Part shown: piece after piece, positions 1 to 4,432 of the stretch
Numbering within the stretch: position 1 is the stretch's first letter
Layout: each line of letters opens with the position of its first letter
From: Candidatus Uhrbacteria bacterium
GTDB lineage: Bacteria; Patescibacteriota; Patescibacteriia; 2-12-FULL-60-25
Length of the DNA stretch: 5,669 bases
Direction of reading: 5' to 3'
Assembly: GCA_023246415.1 (NCBI GenBank)
Contig: JAHFIK010000050.1
Location: forward strand, 3,547 to 9,215
Made by a program: the position numbers and the translations under genes
Notes under the pieces: model-generated
Seen by the model: the letters and a program-made list of their open reading frames with translations, nothing else
Databases searched by the model: none
Told to the model about the DNA's origin: nothing

Positions 1-1107
1 GATCTCCTCATTGTTGATGAACCGTGTGCCGGGATGGCGAAAGAAGATCGCGTGACCATTCTTCGCCTATTGAAAGACGCGGTGAAACGCGGGATTTCAG
101 TCATTGCCGTCGAACATAGCAAGGATGTCATCGCAGGTTCGGATTACGTCATCGAATTCGGGCCGGAATCCGGCACGAAGGGCGGACAGGTTGTTTTTGA
201 AGGGGCGATCGCAAAATATAAAAAGACAAAGACGCCGACATCGGCGTATGTCTTTTCGAACAAAGCGGGAGTGGTTGATTACCATCGCGATCCGAATGAT
301 CGCGCAAAACGGATGCAACGGAAAACAATGACGATCAAAGGGATCACAAAACACCATTTACACAATTACGATTTTACATTCCCATTAGGGAGTCTCGTAT
401 GTGTGTCAGGAACGATGGGAACAGGCAAATCAACGATCCTCTCAGTGGTGTACGGAGCGTTGTTTAAAGGGAAGGATGCATGGAAACGGAGACAGGGATT
501 TAAAACCGTGATCGGAAAAGCGCATGTGCGGCGATCGTATTTTGTGGATCAAACGTCGTTGAGTGCGATCTCTACGAGTACGCCGGCGACGTACCTTGGG
601 ATATGGGATGTGATCAGGGATGTGTTTGCGAATCTCCCGGAGAGTAAAAAGGCGAAGCTGAAGAAGTCAGATTTTTCTCTGAATGCTGAATCAGACGCGG
701 CGATGCAACGTGTGCTCGCAGGGATTCGATTCAAGGGAAAGTCGGTGTTTGATGTTCTTTCGATGACGGTCGACGACGCTTCGGCGCTGTTCGCGCACTC
801 CCCACTGATCGTCCGGAAGCTTGGATTTCTTCAAGAAGTGGGGTTGGGATATCTGACGTTGGGACAGAAGTCGAATACCTTGAGCGGGGGAGAGGCCCAG
901 CGTGTCCGACTCGCGAAAATTCTTTCAAAGAAATTGGGTGATCGCTGCATCTATATTTTGGATATTCCGTCACGAGGACTGCACCTGAGCAATATTCCCG
1001 CGCTCATAAAAGTCCTTCAAAAGATCATCGATAAAAATAACACAGTCCTCATTGCGGAGAATCGCGAGGAGGTGATTCAGAATTGCGATCAGGTGATACC
1101 ACTGTAG
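1..1107 (+). CDS. UvrA-like tandem ABC ATPase, C-terminal part (5' end outside window)
   Basis: The frame is open from base 1, so the ATG at 34 is internal; 368 residues are visible (numbered from base 1). Seen: end of the first ATPase domain with Walker B LLIVDEP (D6, E7) and H-loop VEHS (H39). The second domain follows, with Walker A GTMGTGKST (137-145), the UvrA-like stretch DQTS...PATYLGIWDVIRDVFA from 183, FSLN (225-228), KGKSVFDVL (245-253), LGQ and signature LSGGEAQ (294-300). UvrA scans DNA for damage and loads UvrB. Departures from UvrA: only 16 residues lie between FSLN and KGKS, where UvrA has about 45 with two CxxC pairs, so the second zinc finger is missing. The second Walker B is LDIP (I322 replaces the catalytic Glu), the second H-loop His is Asn (N354), and the usual C-terminal GPEGG tail is absent. 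I infer a divergent paralogue with one weakened ATP site rather than housekeeping UvrA. The frame is intact, so it is not an obvious pseudogene. Confidence 0.86.
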   Translation, partial: DLLIVDEPCAGMAKEDRVTILRLLKDAVKRGISVIAVEHSKDVIAGSDYVIEFGPESGTKGGQVVFEGAIAKYKKTKTPTSAYVFSNKAGVVDYHRDPNDRAKRMQRKTMTIKGITKHHLHNYDFTFPLGSLVCVSGTMGTGKSTILSVVYGALFKGKDAWKRRQGFKTVIGKAHVRRSYFVDQTSLSAISTSTPATYLGIWDVIRDVFANLPESKKAKLKKSDFSLNAESDAAMQRVLAGIRFKGKSVFDVLSMTVDDASALFAHSPLIVRKLGFLQEVGLGYLTLGQKSNTLSGGEAQRVRLAKILSKKLGDRCIYILDIPSRGLHLSNIPALIKVLQKIIDKNNTVLIAENREEVIQNCDQVIPL

Positions 1108-1138
1108 AACGGTAGCCGTTTGTCATGAGTTGATGTTT

Positions 1139-1267
1139 TTTCACTTTCCCGAGGAGTCATCGACGAGGGATCCCTCAGAAAGGATTCTCATCAAAGAAGT
1201 GACAACTTCTATATCCAATCCTCACTTCCAAGGGATCCCTCGTCGATGACTCCTCGGGAAAGTGAAA
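1139..1267. repeat. Perfect 37-bp inverted repeat with 55-nt spacer (MITE/REP-like)
   Basis: Bases 1139-1175 are the exact reverse complement of 1231-1267. Each arm carries the core GGGATCCC and the block TCATCGACGA or its complement. The spacer 1176-1230 contains two further complementary pairs: AGGATT (1181-1186) with AATCCT (1217-1222), and AGAAGT (1195-1200) with ACTTCT (1205-1210). The whole 129 bases can therefore fold into one long interrupted hairpin. No gene fits inside. Neither strand has a T-run after the stem: the six T's at 1136-1141 precede it on + and read as A's after it on -. This makes a normal intrinsic terminator unlikely and a small non-autonomous mobile element or REP-type repeat more likely. 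TGATG occurs just outside both ends (1131-1135 and 1273-1277), but not at equal distances, so a target duplication is not established. Confidence 0.9.
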
Positions 1268-1371
1268 GAACGTGATGCGCGCCGATCGTATCCGATCATC
1301 TTGTTGAGCAAAGACCATATTGTTATCCTGCACACACTCGCCAATTCGTATGGCGGAGAGGAGAAAGTGTT

Positions 1372-1545
1372 TTGATATCCAGCTGCACATCTCAACCACT
1401 GCAGAAGAAGATCTTCAATCCAAGAGTCGAAGTCTTTAGCGCGTTCGAACGACCCTTCGCCAAGCCCTCACAGGTTGTCATCAGCACATCAGCATCGAAA
1501 GCAGCCGCCTGTTGTGCGTGTACCGCCTGTACCGCTTGTCGATAA
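1372..1545 (+). CDS. Possible 57-aa peptide with cysteine-rich tail, TTG start
   Basis: The frame starts at TTG 1372. AGGAG (1359-1363) lies 8 bases upstream, which is good ribosome-binding spacing, and there is no ATG or GTG in the frame back to the stop at 1273. The product begins ISSCTSQPLQKK, has a middle FNPRVEVFSAFERP, and ends AAACCACTACTACR, placing five cysteines in ten residues (C47, C48, C50, C53, C56). A 9-base near-duplication (TGTACCGCC/TGTACCGCT, 1519-1536) creates part of the pattern. A short basic/aromatic leader plus a patterned Cys tail is the general look of a RiPP precursor or small metal-binding peptide, and an ABC exporter gene follows at 1823. Against it: ACG, CCG and GCG, favoured by the neighbours, are rare here; a minus-strand frame over the same bases is also plausible; and no modifying enzyme is visible. 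Existence is unproven and function unknown. Confidence 0.22.
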   Translation: MISSCTSQPLQKKIFNPRVEVFSAFERPFAKPSQVVISTSASKAAACCACTACTACR

Positions 1546-1568
1546 GGACTACCGTTCAACCGCAATCT

Positions 1569-1609
1569 GCTGTCGGGTGTCGACCGACTTCGACAGCGAC
1601 CAATTGGTC
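1569..1609. other. Hairpin plus 12-bp palindrome
   Basis: GCTGTCG (1569-1575) pairs with CGACAGC (1591-1597) around a 15-base loop that holds GGT/ACC and a GTCGAC palindrome. It is followed at once by the perfect 12-bp palindrome GACCAATTGGTC (1598-1609). The 7-mer GCGACCA at 1596-1602 recurs at 1665-1671 in the stem downstream, so alternative pairings between the two structures are possible. This could be an operator, part of a structured leader, or chance. Confidence 0.4.
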
Positions 1610-1663
1610 ATTCCATCTTTAACCCCGTGATTCGATAGACATCGGATCGCATGACACTCACTC

Positions 1664-1690
1664 GGCGACCAGGATCACGTTCTGGTCGCC
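1664..1690 (+). terminator. Terminator-like hairpin
   Basis: GGCGACCAG (1664-1672) pairs perfectly with CTGGTCGCC (1682-1690): nine base pairs, G+C rich, around a nine-base loop that can be tightened by a further G-T and A-T pair. The following bases TTTGCTTCTC give only a weak T-tract. It lies about 560 bases after the UvrA-like stop and before the exporter promoter, so it could end upstream transcription or insulate the exporter. The broken T-tract limits confidence. Confidence 0.45.
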
Positions 1691-1702
1691 TTTGCTTCTC
1701 AT

Positions 1703-1751
1703 CTCATAACTCATAACTCATAACTCGCAACTCATAACTCATGACTTATGG
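1703..1751. repeat. Seven tandem heptamers, CTCATAA consensus
   Basis: Seven uninterrupted 7-base units: CTCATAA at 1703, 1710, 1717 and 1731, with variants CTCGCAA (1724), CTCATGA (1738) and CTTATGG (1745). The unit resembles the CTCTTAA/GAGTTAA heptamers at 4294-4402. The last copies are complementary to GTCATGAGTT at 1122-1131, just after the UvrA-like stop (10-bp match to 1736-1745). It is too short and lacks the spacers needed to be a CRISPR array. Confidence 0.9.
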
Positions 1752-1776
1752 CTGACGCACCGCATGCCTATTTCCC

Positions 1777-1805
1777 TTGTCCCGTGTAACATTTTGGGGT
1801 AAAAT
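1777..1805 (+). promoter_or_regulatory. Promoter for ABC exporter
   Basis: TTGTCC (1777-1782, 4/6 to the sigma-70 -35) and TAAAAT (1800-1805, 5/6 to the -10) are 17 bases apart. Transcription would start near 1812, giving a leader of about 11 bases. The CCTATTTCC just upstream (1767-1775) is repeated before the promoter at 3751, which strengthens both calls. Confidence 0.6.
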
Positions 1806-1822
1806 TCCGTCTCCTAAGGGGT

Positions 1823-3598
1823 ATGCCTATCTCATTCCGGTTGGTCTTAAAATGGTTTTGGAAATATATTCGGCCCCACCAGTGGGCCTTTTATGCATGT
1901 TTGATCAGTACGACGCTGATCTACGTGCTCGCGACCATCATTCCGCTGTTTTACAAGCGGCTCTTTGATGCGATTGGTGCAGGGGATCGTTCCGCCTTGG
2001 CCATCGAGGCAATGATCGGAACGGTTGGGATGATCGGATTGTTCGCGTTGCTCCGTTGGGTTTGCTATCGAATAACGGGATATCTGATCGTCTATTTCGA
2101 GACACGTGTGTTGCGAAACATGGATGAGGGGTCGTTTCATCTGATTCTGCATCACTCATACGCATTTTTCGCTGACAATTTTTCTGGAACGTTGATGCGA
2201 CGCGTGAAACGGTTTTCGGATGCGTTTGAACGTCTCACGGATTCGTTACTCTTCAATGTGCTTCCGCTTGCTATTTCAACGATTGGCGCGGTTGTTGTGC
2301 TGTCGCTTCGTGATTGGCGACTGAGCACTGGATTTTTTTCAAGCGTGGTAGTGCTCATCGGGGCGAACGTTGTGTATTCGCGCTGGCGATTGAAATATGA
2401 CATTGTTCGTTCTGAAAAAGATTCCGCCGTTTCTGGAACATTAACGGACACCTTTACAAACGTGATGAATGTGAAGACATTCGCACGTCAGCGGTTTGAA
2501 GAAGAACGATTTCACGCGATTCGTGCGGAGCTGTACGCGTCTCAGCAAAAATCCTGGTATCTCCATGAGAATAGCGCGGCGGTCCAAGCGATTGTCATGC
2601 TCGGTGTTGAAGTCGGCATCGTGTATCTCGCCGTCACGCTGTGGCAACAGGGGAAGTTGACGGTTGGAGACTTCGCGTTGATTCAGGGGTATCTCATCGC
2701 CATTTTTGATCAGCTTCGCGGGATCGGAAATATCATGCGCCGCATTTTTGAATCGATTTCAGATTCAAAAGAGTTAGTGGAGATTCTTGAACAGACGCCG
2801 GACATTCGGGATCTTCCGCGTGCCAAGGTCCTTGAGGTGAAAAAAGGCGGGATTAAATTTGATCGCGTCGTGTTCAATTATCATAAGACGCGAAAAACAA
2901 TCGACAAGCTGTCACTCACGATTGCGCCGGGCGAACGGGTGGCCTTCGTGGGTCCGTCCGGTGCAGGGAAATCGACGCTCGCAAAATTGTTATTGCGTTT
3001 TTACGATCCGGACGGCGGTCATATCTTGATTGACGGTCAGGATATCCGTCGCGTCACGCAAGAATCGCTGCATGAAAAGATCGCCTTTGTTCCGCAGGAT
3101 CCGATTCTGTTTCATCGGACGATCGGCGATAATATTCGATATGCGAATCTGAGTGTCACGGATGAACAGATGATTGAGGCGGCGAAACTCGCTCACTGTC
3201 ATGAATTCATCGATGCTCTGCCGGAGAAGTACGGGACCTACGTCGGTGAACGCGGGGTGAAGCTGTCCGGCGGCGAGCGACAGCGCGTCGCAATTGCGCG
3301 TGCCATTCTGAAGGATGCGCCAATCCTCTTGCTTGATGAAGCGACCTCTTCGTTGGATTCTGAATCCGAGGCGTATATTCAGGATGCCCTGCTGAAACTC
3401 ATGAAGGGACGAACGACCATCGCGATTGCGCATCGTCTTTCCACGATCATGGCGATGGATCGCATCATCGTATTGACGCACGGAAAAATCGCTGACCAAG
3501 GGACGCACGATGAATTGTTGAGTCGCGAAGGACTGTATCGCACACTGTGGAGTATCCAGGCAGGCGGATTCTTACAAGACGAAGAGGAGGACGGATAG
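1823..3598 (+). CDS. ABC exporter half-transporter (fused membrane and ATPase domains)
   Basis: 591 residues, the usual length for an MsbA/LmrA-type half-transporter, which works as a homodimer in the inner membrane and exports lipids, drugs or peptides using ATP. Six hydrophobic segments lie at about 21-43, 66-90, 141-161, 168-186, 253-273 and 280-300. The ATPase domain follows: aromatic A-loop Y353, Walker A GPSGAGKST (377-385), Q-loop Q425, signature LSGGERQ (481-487), Walker B ILLLDEA with D505 and E506, D-loop SSLD, and H-loop H537. All catalytic residues are present, so both sites of a homodimer should be active. There is no N-terminal C39 peptidase domain, so it would not itself trim a peptide leader. 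ATG 1823 is the only ATG or GTG after the in-frame stop at 1787. AAGGGG (1816-1821) sits unusually close to it, so a short-leader start is likely. The tail is acidic (DEEEDG). The substrate cannot be told from sequence. Confidence 0.94.
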   Translation: MPISFRLVLKWFWKYIRPHQWAFYACLISTTLIYVLATIIPLFYKRLFDAIGAGDRSALAIEAMIGTVGMIGLFALLRWVCYRITGYLIVYFETRVLRNMDEGSFHLILHHSYAFFADNFSGTLMRRVKRFSDAFERLTDSLLFNVLPLAISTIGAVVVLSLRDWRLSTGFFSSVVVLIGANVVYSRWRLKYDIVRSEKDSAVSGTLTDTFTNVMNVKTFARQRFEEERFHAIRAELYASQQKSWYLHENSAAVQAIVMLGVEVGIVYLAVTLWQQGKLTVGDFALIQGYLIAIFDQLRGIGNIMRRIFESISDSKELVEILEQTPDIRDLPRAKVLEVKKGGIKFDRVVFNYHKTRKTIDKLSLTIAPGERVAFVGPSGAGKSTLAKLLLRFYDPDGGHILIDGQDIRRVTQESLHEKIAFVPQDPILFHRTIGDNIRYANLSVTDEQMIEAAKLAHCHEFIDALPEKYGTYVGERGVKLSGGERQRVAIARAILKDAPILLLDEATSSLDSESEAYIQDALLKLMKGRTTIAIAHRLSTIMAMDRIIVLTHGKIADQGTHDELLSREGLYRTLWSIQAGGFLQDEEEDG

Positions 3599-3606
3599 AG
3601 GGCTTC

Positions 3607-3742
3607 GGTAAGTAAGAAAGTGAGTAAGTGAGTGGGTCGGATCTGAACCCACGCACCTACGCACCTACGGACCCATTCGACTCGCCTTCGCAGACTCAGA
3701 CTCGCTTAGGGCAGGCTCTACGGACTTACGGACTTACGCACC
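3607..3742. repeat. Imperfect 8-mer tandem repeats with complementary halves
   Basis: Starting nine bases after the exporter stop, GTAAGTAAG/GTGAGTAAGTGAGT-type units run to about 3634. The right half has ACGCACCT twice plus ACGGACCC (3651-3674), CAGACT twice (3691-3702), and TACGGACT twice plus TACGCACC (3719-3742). GTAAGT units on the left are complementary to ACTTAC on the right, so the halves can pair imperfectly. GTGGGT (3632-3637) and ACCCAC (3647-3652) form a local six-pair hairpin. There is no clear T-tract, though it may still end exporter transcription. No gene is seen in the spacer 3599-3790. Confidence 0.75.
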
Positions 3743-3750
3743 TATTTCCA

Positions 3751-3779
3751 TTGACGCGCGTCTTCTTCTTTCGTATCGT
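3751..3779 (+). promoter_or_regulatory. Promoter for nucleotidyltransferase gene
   Basis: TTGACG (3751-3756, 5/6 to the -35) and TATCGT (3774-3779, 4/6 to the -10) are 17 bases apart. The start point would fall near 3786, leaving about five untranslated bases before ATG 3791, which fits the lack of a ribosome binding site there. CCTATTTCC (3741-3749) just upstream matches the exporter promoter region. Confidence 0.55.
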
Positions 3780-3790
3780 TTTGGCCATCT

Positions 3791-4300
3791 ATGGAGAACA
3801 ACGAGCCCGTCATCGTCGCGATCAGCGGCGGTTTTGATCCCATTCATATTGGGCATGTCCGAATGATTCAGGAAGCGGCGGCACTGGGGGATGAGCTCGT
3901 TGTTATTTTGAATAATGATAACTGGCTTCGGTATAAGAAGGGGACGGTGTTCATGCCGGAACATGAACGGAAGGAAATTCTGGAAGCCATTGCTGGCGTG
4001 ACGCGTGTGGTCCTGACCGATCATGCGCCGGATACCGATGATATCAGTGTGTGCAATACGCTTCGCGCCGTGCGTCCGCACATTTTTGCAAATGGCGGTG
4101 ATCGTAAACCGGATGGCGTTCCGGTGCCGGAAAATGCGGTCTGTGAAGAATGTGGCATCACGATGGTGTACAACATCGGTCGCGGCGGAAAAGTGCAATC
4201 AAGTTCCTGGCTGACCGCGTCAGATCGCGAAACGCGCCCGTGCTTTTGCGGATCCGGCACAGCGTACGGGGAGTGCCATGGGAAGGCGTTAGTGAGTTAA
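3791..4300 (+). CDS. Cytidylyltransferase-like nucleotidyltransferase with C-terminal SEC-C zinc motif
   Basis: 169 residues. The HIGH-type nucleotidyltransferase fold joins CMP or AMP to a phosphorylated substrate with release of pyrophosphate, as in glycerol-3-phosphate cytidylyltransferase and the C-terminal domain of HldE. Seen: GGFDPIHIGH with H19-x-G-H22 (nucleotide phosphate binding), NNDNWLRYKKG (41-51), the helix PEHERKEIL, FANGGDR (99-105), and GGKVQSSSWL (132-141) in the place of the family's ISST motif. Residues 150-164 then read PCFCGSGTAYGECHG, which matches the SEC-C zinc motif CxCGSGxxYxxCH (C151, C153, C162, H163) known from the SecA C-terminus. This tail is not part of the catalytic fold and suggests a partner-binding or anchoring role. 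ATG 3791 fits because the fold begins within ten residues; there is no ribosome binding site, in line with a near-leaderless message. The last codon and stop lie inside the first copy of the GAGTTAA repeat. The sugar or alcohol substrate is unknown. Confidence 0.9.
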   Translation: MENNEPVIVAISGGFDPIHIGHVRMIQEAAALGDELVVILNNDNWLRYKKGTVFMPEHERKEILEAIAGVTRVVLTDHAPDTDDISVCNTLRAVRPHIFANGGDRKPDGVPVPENAVCEECGITMVYNIGRGGKVQSSSWLTASDRETRPCFCGSGTAYGECHGKALVS

Positions 4301-4405
4301 GAGTTAAGAGTTAAGAGTTAAGAGTTAGGATGTCCGTATCGATCGGATGTCTTAATTTTTTTTGTTGATCTGAACTCCTAACTCTTAACTCTAAACTCTT
4401 AACTT
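4294..4405. repeat. Long hairpin of complementary heptamer repeats
   Basis: Left arm: four GAGTTAA copies (4294-4321) and a variant GAGTTAG (4322-4328). Right arm: CTCCTAA, CTCTTAA, CTCTAAA, CTCTTAA (4375-4402). Bases 4304-4330 pair with 4376-4402 with a single mismatch, and pairing can extend two or three bases outward. The 45-base loop holds a small TCCG/CGGA stem (4333-4336 with 4344-4347), a direct repeat GGATGTC (4328-4334, 4345-4351) and a run of eight T's (4356-4363). It begins within the stop codon of the preceding gene and ends just before the next promoter. It may act as a terminator, but the T-run is in the loop rather than after the stem. Confidence 0.9.
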
Positions 4406-4416
4406 CTCAAACAAGC

Positions 4417-4425
4417 TGCTACAAT
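4417..4425 (+). promoter_or_regulatory. Extended -10 promoter, leaderless start
   Basis: TGCTACAAT at 4417-4425 is an extended -10 element (TGn plus TACAAT, 5/6). No good -35 lies at the right distance, where the heptamer repeats end. The -10 ends seven bases before ATG 4433, so transcription would begin at or next to the A of the start codon. Confidence 0.6.
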
Positions 4426-4432
4426 AGTCGAG

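Larger units (their letters stand above)
1268..1663. other. Spacer with no clear gene; several competing short frames
   Basis: No frame here is open over the whole stretch. Plus strand: a GTG frame 1262-1375 (37 codons) ends in a TGA that overlaps the TTG start of the frame at 1372-1545. Minus strand: a 20-codon ATG frame at 1611-1549, then two open stretches in different frames that read as one helical protein if single-base shifts are allowed near 1550 and in the GGG/CCC run near 1453. These readings exclude one another. The stretch could be a decayed minus-strand gene, a pair of plus-strand peptides, or non-coding sequence. Codon choice does not settle it. I call no gene over the whole stretch and list the best peptide candidate separately. 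Confidence 0.4.

Noticed and set aside
1139..1267. Intrinsic terminator of the UvrA-like gene
   Set aside because: The stem is far longer than usual and no T-run follows it on either strand.
1175..1399. 74-codon minus-strand ATG frame
   Set aside because: It runs through the right arm and spacer of the 37-bp inverted repeat, has no visible start signal, and conflicts with the other readings of this stretch; likely chance.
1703..1751. CRISPR-like array
   Set aside because: Units are 7 bases with no spacers between them, and there are no cas genes.
2990..3508. 172-codon minus-strand frame
   Set aside because: It lies wholly opposite the exporter ATPase domain, whose motifs are all intact; an antisense shadow.
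3626..3652. tRNA T-arm-like sequence on the minus strand (GGGTTCAGATCC)
   Set aside because: The conserved A of the T-loop is G, the stem does not pair, and there is no acceptor or anticodon arm; it is part of the repeat spacer.
3734..4198. 154-codon minus-strand frame
   Set aside because: Antisense to the nucleotidyltransferase, which carries clear family motifs.
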